From the NCBI GenBank assembly GCA_026874595.1, contig CM049307.1, positions 79,584,643 through 79,648,642 on the forward strand: a DNA stretch of 64,000 bases, written 5' to 3'. The first letter of the stretch is position 1, and the number at the start of each line of letters is the position of its first letter. The position numbers and the translations under genes are program-made. A model generated the notes under the pieces. That model saw nothing but the letters and a program-made list of their open reading frames with translations, searched no databases and was not told the origin of the DNA. This document shows positions 11,741 through 21,203 of this stretch, one piece after another. The DNA comes from Sipunculus nudus (lineage: Eukaryota; Annelida; Sipuncula; Golfingiida; Sipunculidae).

Positions 11741-12022
11741 TTGGATTGTGGCAAAGGTAATAATGATAGTTCATGTAATGAGCCTGGGATAGTTGCAAAT
11801 GCAAACAACAACACCCCACAGGCTGACAAGATTGACAATAAAGTCAATACTGGCCTGACAAAACTAACAAGTCAATGTGAGTCAAATGATTTCAAGAAGC
11901 TCCCTTATTTCAGGCTTCCAGTAATTCCGCCTGTTAGGGGTCACCCAAAATTAAAGATCAACACAAAGAAAGGAAATAACATTGAGAGACTGACATCCAA
12001 TACAGTAAAAGAAACCCCTTAG
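11741..12022 (+). pseudogene. Linker region of MULE-type protein (RGxPK motif)
   Basis: A 94-codon open frame, Asn-rich at first, then NKVNTGLTKLTSQCESNDF, KKLPYF and IPPVRGHPKLK. It resembles the 'PP…RGRPK' basic motif often found after the SWIM region in ZSWIM/MULE proteins (here RGHPK). The region from NKVNT onward is conserved in the second copy, where it is fused directly to the 10925-type segment. Probably a DNA- or nuclear-binding linker between transposase and protease parts; the function is inferred. Confidence 0.5.
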
Positions 12023-12179
12023 ACCATCAGTCTATTACAACCTTAGATTAAACGCTAATCGTTGATCTGATAAAAAAAAACAGACACATAACAGTTGCTA
12101 CCAATTAACTCAAGAAGCAATTTACACAAATTCAGGGTCTTCAGGATCCAGTGATTGTCATCAAACTAATGTGTAGCTC

Positions 12180-12480
12180 CACCAAAGGGAAAATTTTTGC
12201 CAAATTCTGCACAACGCAGCTGGTCATTGGCCGACTGTGACCAATATGAACCAAGATTTGTACGACATAACCAGCCCATGCATAACTGTGTATGACAACC
12301 TTTATGACACAGTAACACCTAGGACGAAAATGCAGGTAGCAACCTTGGAGAATACAAATGAAAAGATGATGAAAATACACATTAAGAATTTCATAAGCAG
12401 AAGGAGGCAGTGACTGTTTGCTCTTTGTCATATCATCTGTCACATCTGTATGTTGTGGCAAAGAAACAGCAGTCATTGAT
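12180..12480 (+). pseudogene. Ulp1-type (C48) cysteine protease domain remnant
   Basis: The plus frame from 12201 reads QILHNAAGHWPTVTN, then SPCITVYDNLYD and, after a frameshift near 12405, EGGSDCLLFVISSVTS. The order matches Ulp1/SENP-like proteases: QIxHN-x-HW (catalytic His), VYDSLY (Asp) and GGxDCGLF (catalytic Cys). These enzymes cleave ubiquitin-like modifiers. A preceding segment (APPKGKFL) matches the usual start but is out of frame by one base. Here DCGLF is DCLLF. The domain lies downstream of a MULE-type transposase, as in known plant MULEs carrying Ulp1 genes. Long open frames on the opposite strand (12141-12530) are shadows. Confidence 0.75.
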
Positions 12481-12604
12481 ATGATCAGAAATTGATGAGA
12501 AGCCATAAATTGAAATGCTTTGAAAATCAAGAATAAAACTTTATTCCTGAAATAAGTAATACCATTTCCTCTAACACAAGAGGCAGCACAAAAAGGCGTT
12601 CTTT

Positions 12605-12780
12605 AACAGTCCCCGTTTACTGTACATGAAGGTAGCCCGACAATGGAGAAGGAAGAATGATTCAATGTTGCACCTGCCCAGGCTTGTTTCGTCACACCTG
12701 CCTCACAGTTAAGAAAGAGGTCTTCAAACCCCCTTACATGAGCAATTAGTGGAAATGCAGAACCTGTTCATCTTCTGTAC
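12605..12780 (+). pseudogene. PHD-like zinc-finger remnant after Ulp1 domain
   Basis: The frame reads VYCT, two stops, PDNGEGRMIQCCTCPGLFRH, then TCLTVKKEVF and, after another stop, WKCRTC. The spacing C-x-C…C-x2-C…H-x2-C…C-x2-C is that of a PHD finger. PHD fingers usually bind histone tails. The in-frame TGA and TAG in the first zinc-ligand loop are also present in the copy at about 50720, so the finger was already dead when the two copies diverged. It probably formed the C-terminus of the Ulp1-containing protein. Confidence 0.65.
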
Positions 12781-13349
12781 ACTAAATGATTTATACATAA
12801 TGTCTTCATTCAAATCAAAAGGATCATCAAACTGGAATAAAAATGGTAATTAAGCATTAATTGTACTCCCCAAATCCTAATGATTTGTAGTTTCAATATG
12901 TACTCATGATGTCTCAAAATATCGAAGGAATTTGTGTTTCCTGCATGGTTTCCTACCACACCAATCAGCTGATAATCTAACAGATATAAAATTTAACCTT
13001 GGCTGACTCATAATTTCTAGAGTGGAAGCTGTATCACATAAAACTTCATAATACTAAAAAGCCGTCATGTATTCCAATACAGAGTGCTCTACATGAATAT
13101 CAATTCGAATACTAATCACAAAGATTAAGTTTAATTCTTTTGCATATGCAGACACAGTTCAGTGCAAGGAAACTAATACATATTGTCGACGAAATGCTCG
13201 TCCGTTAGTTTCCGGGAAGTGCTAGGAACACCTCTGTCTTTTGGGTGTATCGCGAAACCACAGGCGAGACGAGACGAGAGAAGAGTTATACATACAGAGA
13301 ACAGGAGACTCCACCACAAGAACACGATCGACAAGAAGACAACCTGCTT
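12781..13349. other. Spacer between MULE/Ulp1 remnant and gypsy fragment
   Basis: 12781-12930 is conserved in the second copy. 12935-13345 is absent there, apparently an internal deletion in copy 2. Complementary frames at 13173-13431 on both strands have no recognised product. The end of this stretch may hold part of a gypsy 5' LTR. Confidence 0.4.
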
Positions 13350-14132
13350 TGAACAGAGATTACGGTGGATTAAAGTCTTCCTCGTGTCCGGTGAGTACCT
13401 GACCATCTGCTACGACGAAGCTAGTTGGTGAGGGCATTTTCCTTGTCGATTAGCAATTTTCTGTTAAATCTGAAACTTTGCTAACAACTTCGCCCGGCGG
13501 CCGTCTTGCTGCACCTGCGTTTTGTCATTATCTCGGCCCCGGTCGGTCTCTTGTTCGCTTGTTGACCGCCTCATAGTTTATTATTTGCTGTTTTGACTAC
13601 TTATCCCGCTTAGTTTCCCATATTTGCTCACTAATTCCCGTTTTGGAGCTATAAAATTGCATTTTCCCGGTAGTTTTTAGGGTGTTTATCTGCTCTCGGA
13701 TTTTGTTCAACTCGCCTATTTCCACTTTGGCCCACCTCGTGTCTTGTTTTATTTGGCGAGATTGTTCGTCAGTTTGCATGTTTTTATCAGATTATTTTGA
13801 CTAGGGTTCAGTGTTATTGGTGATCGTTACTTTAATTGAGGAACATTTTGTGCCAGATTTAAGTTCTGTACATGGGATATTTCGCCTTTGTTCATTCTTG
13901 TGGCTGTCCGTGACGTGCTGCCACCTCGCTGCGTTTTATGCAACTATTACTTAGCCTATTCAGTATTCAGTTCATCACTCCGTCCTGTGCTGCCATCTGC
14001 CAGCCATAAGTGTCACTATTTCCTGCATGCTTTTTTAGCTGTGGTTCTGATGTTGAGCTGCTACCATCAAGTGACGTCCTTTGAACTAATCCTGATGCTT
14101 GATTAGTTTTGCTCATTCTTTCTTACAGTCGA

Positions 14133-14220
14133 CAAAAGTCGTGCAAGATGCATGATAGACACTGGAGCGGACTTTAGTTTAGCGGCGGAAGAACACTTGT
14201 CTGATATAGATAGAAAATAC
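14133..14220 (+). pseudogene. Retrotransposon aspartic protease remnant
   Basis: The frame KSRARCMIDTGADFSLAAEE contains the D-T-G-A active-site triad of retropepsins, which process Gag-Pol, with the usual preceding hydrophobic strand. It breaks shortly after. The matching segment in copy 2 (51733-51785) reads LIDTGADFSF. Only the N-terminal catalytic loop region is present. Confidence 0.75.
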
Positions 14221-14679
14221 GCTCATCACAAGTCCCATATCATGTAAAGGCGTTTGTGGCGAATCTGTGACTGTTAAAGTAGGACGTACACAAGATGTTT
14301 ATTTGGAGAAGTCACGAGTGTAACAGCATTGTTTCCTTGATGTTCGTTGACCTGTGGTAATAATGAAATTAGGGACTGACTTTATCAAATATTAGGACCA
14401 GTAACTTTGAACTGCAAGCAAGGTTTTTGCATGTAGCAGCAACAGTTTCCTAGGTTCCGTTGTTCGTCGTACACGTAGTGCACCAAAGGACTGCAAACAG
14501 TTAGGGCAGTGGTAATTATTCCATGTTATACCGAACAATTTGTGTGATGCAGAATTGAAGGAATCAGTGTATTTAGAATATTTAGTGTAGCCTCTCCGGG
14601 AGCTCGAGGCGGCGATCTGCCGGGCAAGTTCAGTAATCCGTTCAGGGGCAACAAGTGAGGTCTGGTTACGTGTGGCTCA

Positions 14680-15108
14680 TATTGGGGCAATGTTTGCCAA
14701 TAGTATCGTTTCGGATGACGGGTCTTCGACATTACCGCCAATTGCTTCTTTCATCACACGCTTCAACCTGAACAGCGGCGGTATACCACAACAGAGAAAA
14801 AACTGCTAGCCGTAATTTTGGCCGTTAGAACGTTCAGGATATATTTGAGTAAAACTTTTGACTTGGCAACAGATCACCGAGCACCCACCTGTCTTAATAG
14901 CCTTGATATAAATGATCAAGAAGATCATCGAGCATGTTTGATAGAATATCTTCAGGATTTTACCTTCCACGTGATCCACAAGGCAGAGAAAAGCTCTGAA
15001 ATGGCCATGGCCTACTATCTCTCAATTGCTTCCATCGTAACCGCAATACCGAACTTAGATGATCTCAGCTGGGACTCTCTGTTTACTCTGGAGAACGATT
15101 TCCTTTGA
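14680..15108 (+). pseudogene. Gypsy RNase H domain remnant
   Basis: The segments IGAMFANSIVSDDGS, RYTTTEKKLLAVILAVRTFR, FDLATDHRAPTCLNSL and FTFHVIHKAEKSSEMAMA follow the Ty3/gypsy RNase H order (GAV…YS/TTTEKE…LAV…F…TDH…L…F.v.y..G…ADALSR). The TDH aspartate is present. The domain ends with a tail frame to a stop at 15106-15108. At least one frame change separates the N-terminal part from the long open segment at 14818-15108. Confidence 0.8.
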
Positions 15109-16022
15109 TATGTAGTGCTTGTTTTATTCTTTTTCCTGATCATATGACATTTTCTCGAAACATACAAAAAAAATCAAAAATAAAATACCGCCCGCCCCCA
15201 GTGATTTCTGAAAAAAAGTGCCTGAGAACCATCCTTTTTATTATTTTTTTCTAATTTGTATGATTTCCTTTCAATTTTGGAAAAAAGTCAAATAAGAGCA
15301 ATCATGCAAGTTTCTCAGCTTAGGTTCCATCTAGTGTTCCAAAAGGTCAAGGTAACAGGACCCACTTATTTCAGAAGATTGTGGATGCATTTTAAGCCAA
15401 ACCTATATTCCAAAGTATTCTTACTAGAACATTGAGTGACCTAGCAAAAGGGGAAGAAACCTGTTGATTTTTAGGGTCATAAGTTCAAAGGTAAATGTAA
15501 CCGGGCCGACTGTCCGCAAATTTGTTTCCAGATGATCACTCCAGTTAGGACTGACAGATTGGCTTCAAACTTGATCACAAGACCCACATTTTTAAAAAGC
15601 TCAAATACATCCTTACTGACAAATTCAGCTGAGCGTTGAGACCCATTGTCCCTGGTTACATTTATTTCCATGTATTTTACAGTGTTATGTAAAAAGTTTA
15701 TTTTTACAGGCAGAACCTTGATTAATTCATTATAGTTAGTTATATCATTATTCCAAAAAGAAAAATAATGCTGCAGAGATGTTCTTAATCATTTATTGGA
15801 TTGAAAAGAAAATCTTGATGGTTATGCATCATTTGAATACTACTTGCTAATATACATTTGCAACATGGTAATTAAGTGTTTGTGTTATTAAAGACTTGGT
15901 GCAACTTATGCCTGGCAGGAGGGAGTAACCTACATATCTTGTTTTTCTATGTCTGCAAAAGTGACTAAGCCTGAAGGTAAAAGTAATGAATCCAGAATAA
16001 AGAAGATAAGTGATATATAGTG
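15109..16022. other. No recognisable gene; weak internal repetition
   Basis: Contains a loosely repeated 'aggt(c/a)aaggtaac(a/c)ggg' motif near 15350, 15488 and, inverted, 15650, suggesting an old dispersed repeat. Minus frames (15477-15671, 15847-16077, 15965-16153) are unrecognised. Confidence 0.35.
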
Positions 16023-16181
16023 GGGAAAGCAGAAATTGGGAAAGGAGGAAAAAGGACCAATGAACAATTCCGTGCAAAGCATTTTAATCCTTTACCCAAG
16101 GAACGATTGCCAACTTTAGAGGAGCTCATATCTGACCTATACCTGTCCAGCATTTGTATTGTACAGAAACAGTTACGCTAA
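16023..16181 (+). CDS. Exon-like open segment, unknown
   Basis: The frame GKAEIGKGGKRTNEQFRAKH, then FNPLPKERLPTLEELISDLY, ends at 16179-16181. Charged, codon-like composition and proximity to the YqaJ remnant suggest it belongs to the same dead gene, but the sequence is not recognised. Confidence 0.35.
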   Translation, partial: GKAEIGKGGKRTNEQFRAKHFNPLPKERLPTLEELISDLYLSSICIVQKQLR

Positions 16182-16222
16182 GCCATGCTGTACTCACTCC
16201 TATCAACCAAAGAACGGTATCA

Positions 16223-16318
16223 ATGAGAGAAGTCGTACTGAATATGTCAGCTTTAGTCCCTAAGCCACTCTTTCAACTTGTGAAGGATTCATCTTGTGAT
16301 CTTCCCGTCTTCAATCAG
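16223..16318 (+). CDS. Exon-like open segment with donor, unknown
   Basis: The frame MREVVLNMSALVPKPLFQLV, then KDSSCDLPVFNQ, ends at a donor-like cag|gtatag (16319-16320). It precedes the YqaJ-like remnant and may be its upstream exon. Unrecognised by itself. Confidence 0.3.
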
Positions 16319-16328
16319 GTATAGGTAG

Positions 16329-16738
16329 TTGCTCTTGTTGATGCAACTGTCAGGCAACATTACAACAATGTATTGCAGCAACAACGAATTGGAAGGTTCA
16401 CTTCTTGGCAAGCTCATTTTGAACACATCATATACATTCTACAGCCAAGTTCAGCATCAAATGATGGTAGCCAAGCGTCACTGGTGGGGCTTTTTAGTTT
16501 ACACTAGGCATGCTGTGAGCGGATTGAGACTATTAGGAAACATCAAGCTCAGCTGCTGCTTGCTGCCAATGTGGTATTCCACTCTCATATCCTGCCTGAC
16601 ATAGAAGTATGGAACCACAACCACCAACAACGACAGCTACCGATAATGACCGTTGTGAATTGCCTTCAGCGAACAGGGTGTGCAAATTCACCCCCAGGGA
16701 AGAAAAGAAGAACTGTTAGGAGGAAACACAAAAGTTAA
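16329..16738 (+). pseudogene. YqaJ-like viral recombinase/exonuclease domain remnant
   Basis: The first frame (16329 to about 16515) reads LEGSLLGKLILNTSYTFYSQ, continuing VQHQMMVAKRHW and FLVYT. This matches the YqaJ nuclease signature YYxQVQxQMxVxxxxWxxFxVYT. A frame change near 16515 leads into ERIETIRKHQAQ, ANVVFHSHILPDIE and a basic tail to a stop at 16736-16738, consistent with the segment after the signature (ERI…LLPE). YqaJ domains are lambda-exonuclease-like 5'-3' nucleases, common in bivalve multicopy and mobile genes. It lacks an intact N-terminal catalytic region and is frameshifted, so probably dead. Confidence 0.6.
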
Positions 16739-17340
16739 ACATCAGCGCCTATATACCAGTGTGCGAAGACAGTGATCCCAATGCTGATAACAGTGTTTGA
16801 TGTTTTACCAATGTTTAACCAGTGGTTCCCCTGGGGATGTGTTTGGTTAGAGCATTATGTTTACGGTAATAACAACTGGTTCTGTAGTCAATGTTCAAAT
16901 AACCATTAGATTTTATAATAATTATATATACTTCTCATGTATCTTCATAAGGTACGAAACCGTCTGTGTAGTTTTTTATTTTGTCATCATGTCATCCAGG
17001 ATTGGAATCAGGTTCAGTTGGATGGTGCTCCTCGATATTGCAAACCACTGTATAAGTTGTCAAAACATATGATAAATGTTAAATAAGTGGTGCTTTATGC
17101 TTTGTTAAAGACCTTTATAACACTTCATGAACTTGATTATAAACACTACCAAGTTTATGGTGAGTAAAAAAAATTACACACACACACACACATACATATA
17201 CATTAGATCAGCCTGCAATTGTATGTGCCTGTTGTTTATATATAAAAATGCACCTTTAACTGTTTAGGTAGTAAATATAATATTCTAGTCTGCAGATTGT
17301 TTCATTAGGCTTTCAGTGATCACTAGCACTATGAGCTTTT
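16739..17340. other. No recognisable gene; short (CA)n at about 17176-17195
   Basis: AT-rich sequence with a small CA microsatellite. A 71-codon plus frame (16857-17072) is hydrophobic and unrecognised. Confidence 0.4.
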
Positions 17341-17347
17341 AGGTTAA

Positions 17348-17573
17348 ATATTTTATGAGATGGATATTTAAAATAATGATCCATATTGTTACCATACCTT
17401 ATATACATATTTTATGAAATGGATATTTTAAATAATGATCCACTTTGTTACCATACCTTATATAAATATTTTATGAAATGGATATTTTAAATAATGATCC
17501 ACTTTGTTACCATACCTTATATAAATATTTTATGAAACGGATATTTTAAATAATGATCCACTTTGTTACCATA
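17348..17573 (+). repeat. 59-bp minisatellite, about 3.9 copies
   Basis: Near-identical units of 'tattttatgaaatggatatt' followed by 'ttaaataatgatccactttg' and 'ttaccataccttatataaa'. The first unit is the most diverged, and the array ends abruptly at '…ttaccatac|aagcg'. Confidence 0.95.
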
Positions 17574-17589
17574 CAAGCGAATTTGCTGA

Positions 17590-18113
17590 TCCCAGCCTGA
17601 ACTTAGAGTTGGTATTTTCAGGTGGGCATGGCGCTGTCAGCTAGAATGACATCACCTGCGTCACTTGTTTTCAGGAAGCACGAGTCATGGACGACACCTC
17701 TATCGCTTGTTCTGCCTCCTTACCCTGATGACAGGAATGGTAAAGATTCATTTGGAGATATACCAATCAAGTATTAAATGGTATTATGTTTCTTATAATC
17801 ACTCCAGGTGAGTTCCTGCGCTCCAGGCGGCGAGACTTCTCTATGAAAACCTCAGTCCTGTGTATTGTGCACCTAAGATTTGGTTAACCTTGTACAGCTC
17901 ATTTGGCATGTGCTGCTGAATTACCTCTTTGCATGGCCAAAACACCAGGGTTTTCAAATGCTTGTTCAAGAAATGGATCCAAGTGATGATTATCTTTGAG
18001 CAGAGACTTTGAGAAATGCGAAACATGTGGCACAAAAGGCTATCGGTTACACCTAACCGTAGCCTCATAAGTACTTGGATTAGCTGATTTTTACAATTAA
18101 TTAATGAAAACAT
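17590..18113 (-). pseudogene. DDE_Tnp_4 (ISL2EU/IS4EU-like) transposase remnant
   Basis: The minus strand from 18113 reads QLIQVLMRLRLGVTDSLL, FRISQSLCSKIIITWIHFL and LVFWPCKEVIQQHMP. This matches the helix-turn-helix N-terminus of DDE_Tnp_4 transposases (L.LRLGL…F.vS.s..S.i…W..fl…WP…MP). After a frameshift near 17885 it continues IHRTEVFIEKSRRLERR, then LIGISPNESLPFLSSG, GGRTSDRGVVHDSCFL and GDVILADSAM. The first catalytic position (usually IDCTE) is His (IHRTE), while the second (ILAD) is kept. There is an in-frame TAA before GGRTSD and a TGA after ADSAMPT. Clearly inactive. Confidence 0.8.
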
Positions 18114-18554
18114 ATGGCATAAAGAATAAATAAGCTTTAAATATATAAATTCTCATTTATATATATTTTTACCGCCCAATTAATTAATTTAAAGACATAA
18201 ACACCTGGGCCACACACACGTTTGTGTACAGTCTAAAGGTGCTTTTCCATAAGTGCGTAGTCCGTATCCGTAGTCCGTATGCGTAGTCCGCATGCGTAGT
18301 CCGCAAAAATGGCATTGTAGACTTTTTAACTGGGCCGTTTTCATTCATCCGCATGCGTAGTACGTATGCGTAGTCCGTATGCGTAGTCCGTATCCGCACG
18401 CTGCCGGGAGCGATTTTTGCGCCCTACGCATACCAATCATCGTGTCGATTTCACAGTATGGTAGGGATTTCCATCTTTCCACGTGACACCTTGACCCCAA
18501 TATCCCGCGAAGTGATGTTTGGAGCACGTGTATGCACCTTTTCAACAGCTCAAC

Positions 18555-18706
18555 ATGCCACCTTCTGCAATTAGTGTTGCCATTCTTGAACATTTGATCG
18601 AACTGGTTAGAAAAAAATAAGTGTATATATGATCACAAGGATGCCATCCAGCTTGCAAACATCTGGAACAGCACAGAAAAAATACTATATGTGCCTGGAA
18701 TGACTG
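18555..18706 (+). pseudogene. MADF-domain protein exon 1 (Harbinger accessory gene)
   Basis: An ATG at 18555 begins MPPSAISVAILEHLIELVRK. After a frame slip in an A7 run (about 18611), it reads CIYDHKDAIQLANIWN and ILYVPGMTG to a donor at 18707 (g|gtaagtg). I…LI..V…iYD….A…W fits the first helix of a MADF (Myb/SANT-like) DNA-binding domain. In PIF/Harbinger elements the MADF protein binds subterminal repeats and helps import the transposase. The slip makes it a pseudogene unless it is a sequence error. Confidence 0.7.
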
Positions 18707-19152
18707 GTAAGTGACCTATAAATTTAGGGTGTATTTTTTTAGATCATCTAATGTGTGTGAGGGTGATGGAGTATTCAAGGAAACTTTCAACCGATATATT
18801 TTTCTTGGTAAATTCTTAATATAGAAACCCACTCCCATTGAGGAGTGGGATCTTGAAAAGCATTTATGGTAAAATAATAATAATAATAATAATGACAAGC
18901 TCAATATAGACTTCTGACAACAGACCCTTGACCATGTCACTGTAATTAGGCTAATTTTTACCAGATGCACTCATCCAATTTTTATATTTTTTTAATTCCA
19001 GATTTATGGTATGGATAAAAAAAGGAAAAATGTGTACAGGTCGTCGTGTTTTTTATATCATATATTCGATGCACTATAGCTGTTGTCTATTTCATGTGGA
19101 TACAAAATATATGCATGGCTGTACGATGTCAGCAAAAATATGTTACTTGCAG

Positions 19153-19311
19153 GTACAGAATGGAAAGTAAAATGGCGCACTCAAAGAGACCAATATGTGA
19201 GAAAAAAACGTGAGATGAAGAAAAGAAAAGCGGCCAAGGAGCCAAACTAGTAAATCAGTGGAAATTCTTGGATGTGATGAGCTTCCTTGATAGTTACATA
19301 GAAGAATCTGC
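19153..19311 (+). pseudogene. MADF-domain protein exon 2
   Basis: The acceptor tgcag (19151-19152) leads to TEWKVKWRTQRDQYVRKKRE, then MKKRKAAKEPN and, after a frame slip near 19249, VNQWKFLDVMSFLDSYIEES to a GTAAGT donor at 19312. W…W…LRd.Y….k and W.f…m.FL are hallmark residues of the second half of MADF domains. It continues exon 1 across a 446-bp intron. Confidence 0.75.
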
Positions 19312-19622
19312 GTAAGTGGAGAGGGAGTCGCTTTCTGCATTTTTTTTGTTATCATAAATTACAATAAATATCAAAAGATATAGAGGTATATTATTTAAAT
19401 TAAAATTGGTTCGTATTAGTTTGAATTTTGTGCTTGTGCCTTTTGGAACTGTTTCTTATACGATGTCCTCGATCAGGCTTATCGGAATGGGGGGGGGGGG
19501 GGGGGGGGGGCGGCTTTTATTGTTTTTCAAGGTAGTATTCAACTCCATGTTCCAGATTATGTCCGATCCCTTTAGTTGTTGACATACTTGGACAATGGTT
19601 ACGCATCATCAATGTATTCTAT

Positions 19623-19982
19623 TTATTTTATTCCGTAAGACCCCACGTCAATACAGATGAATTTCAGATTTGCATCCACTAGCGCCAGGAGCACCGTTGA
19701 AAATGTGCCCTTGTAATTGAAGTAGAGTGATCAAGTTTTATTTGGTGTTTTCATGACTACATGTTTCCGTCTAACGCACCAATACACAGAGGTAAATTCC
19801 ACTTCTCTTGGAAATTATCTGCAATTCGTTGCCAGTCCTGACAGGTTTCTGGCATCTTCATGTAAAGGCCCGAAAGGTTATCCCATATAATCTGGCAAAC
19901 TTCGGGGACTATTCTTGAAACGGTAGTTATACCGAGACGATAACTGAATCCCAAGGACTTAAGTTCACCTGAAGCTAGAAAT
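19623..19982 (-). pseudogene. PIF/Harbinger (HARBI1-type) transposase exon
   Basis: Starting after an acceptor-like tatattttag, the minus strand reads FLASGELKSLGFSYRLGITT, VSRIVPEVCQIIWDNL and WNLPLCIGALDG. This is the DDE N-terminal region with the first catalytic Asp in ALDGKH. A one-base loss then converts GKHV to GNM-stop. In the restored phase the pattern [19 protein letters not shown]…FICIDVG follows, with another stop just before it, covering the region around the second catalytic Asp. The third acidic region is absent. HARBI1-type enzymes cut 3-bp TWA targets. Inactive here. Confidence 0.85.
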
Positions 19983-20050
19983 CTAAAATATAAGAATAAA
20001 TCAAATCTGAGATAGTATCATATTGTGACTAACACGCACAATGACAAGCA

Positions 20051-20111
<61 letters not shown>
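20051..20111. repeat. (TC)n followed by (AT)n compound microsatellite
   Basis: A CT run (20051-20068) passes directly into about 43 bp of alternating AT. Confidence 0.95.
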
Positions 20112-20118
<7 letters not shown>

Positions 20119-20158
20119 TAAATTAATGTTCAGTTAGTTTGACTTAAATCTGTTGGTA

Positions 20159-21203
20159 CAGTGGAACCCCTCTGGGGCGGACAGTCACCGGACCGGACGA
20201 TTTGTCCGTTATAGCGGGTTGTCCGTCCCACAGGGGGGCGGGCCCAAGAGGTCCGGTTGCGGTCACATGTCGGAGACCCACGTATTGGACTTAATCAACC
20301 AGGAAAGCCGGTCTTTTTCCTTTAATAATTGACCTTACATATATGTTACCTACATGTGAATGAAATTTATTGCTACCGGTTGTTGTGTTCTATTTATTTT
20401 TTTAATTTTGGAATAAGGCTTTTAATATTAACTGACACATTATCGTCATCTCCTGTGAGGAGTAGATTCTAACATTGATTGATATCAACAGGACTTACTC
20501 GTCTCGATACATTTCTGCACTGGGTCTGTAAAATTTCTCAATTACTCACTCTTTCCGTGATAATTTATAAAGAATCGCTTATGCATAAATTAATTTCTGA
20601 CATCTCGTTCAAGTTTTGTTTAAAATCATTCGGAAGCGTAAGATACTATTATAAATAAATGCATGATGTCATATACGCCGGGACTTATTTTCGTTATGCA
20701 AATGTTTCAGGATTGGGGATTTGTTGATATCGCTGAGCCCCGACCCAAGCGAGAGGTCATGACCCGTGACTGTTATCGTCCGGGAGTGTAACAGATATGT
20801 CATTATCCTCGCTCCTGGGCCTGTAGTAGAAAAATGTGGCACGAATTCTGAATGAATATGTGGCTTCACTGAAAGCTCGGCACAACAGAATTCCGTCATT
20901 TTATGGGCACTACTATTGATAAAAGGAAACATAAATAAATGTTCCAGCTGAAAATAAAGTAAATTGAGTAGAACTAGCTCCGGTCTTATAATAGTCATGG
21001 CAGTATGCCTAAATCATAAGAACATTTAAGTGATATAAGGTGTACCAGAAGCAGGCCATATTTGCAGTTTCAAAGTTTTTCTGCCGACTTCGACCGGGGT
21101 GGCCGCTTGGGTGTCCGTTAGCCGGGGTTATTTAGGCATCGGGTGGACAAAAGGTGTCCGTTGTCCTGAAAAGCTGAGTGTCTGCTCCAGAGGGGTTCTT
21201 AAA
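20159..21203. mobile_element. Non-autonomous pogo-like DNA element, about 1 kb
   Basis: The left end CAGTGGAACCCCTCTGGGGC follows TA (20157-20158). Near 21175-21203 the inverted complement of GAACCCCTCTGG(g/a)GC(g/a)GAC ends the element, with the outermost bases mutated. Repeated 'gtccgtta…ccggggt' subterminal motifs occur on both sides. No transposase. The 109-codon minus frame at 20669-20998 has no motif I recognise. The end style (CAGTNGAACC…) resembles the element at 6140, although their interiors differ. Confidence 0.65.

Larger units (their letters stand above)
13350..15108 (+). mobile_element. Ty3/gypsy LTR retrotransposon fragment, copy 1
   Basis: In order: a leader-like region (13350-14120) whose counterpart at 51110 contains ACTGGCGACGA, a sequence typical of the primer-binding site just inside a gypsy LTR; an aspartic-protease remnant (about 14133-14220); and RNase H (about 14680-15108). 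Most of the reverse transcriptase has been lost compared with copy 2, and there is no integrase or 3' LTR. No gag was recognised. Copy 2 at 51055-53515 is longer. Confidence 0.7.
18237..19982. mobile_element. PIF/Harbinger transposon, near-complete but decayed
   Basis: The left end AGGTGCTTTTCCATAAGTGC follows TAA (18234-18236). It is succeeded by at least six copies of GCGTAGTCCGTA-type subterminal motifs up to about 18400. Inside are a MADF-domain gene on + (18555-18706 and 19153-19311) and a Harbinger transposase on - (19623-19982), the two-gene layout of PIF/Harbinger. The first 217 bp match the MITE at 33494-34158. No right TIR was found before the (TC)n(AT)n tract at 20051 or the pogo-like insertion at 20159, so the true right boundary is unknown. 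Confidence 0.75.

Noticed and set aside
12141-12530. 129-codon minus frame, also partly open at 50276-50587
   Set aside because: The plus strand carries the Ulp1 motifs. The antisense frame is open in both copies only because the copies are similar.
13597-13779. Minus frame, Gln/Lys/Glu-rich, within the gypsy leader
   Set aside because: It is not preserved in copy 2 (stops and shifts at 51271-51440) and lies antisense to the retroelement.
17348-17573. Possible CRISPR-like array (also 30508, 40627)
   Set aside because: Units are contiguous without unique spacers, and the DNA is eukaryotic. These are minisatellites.
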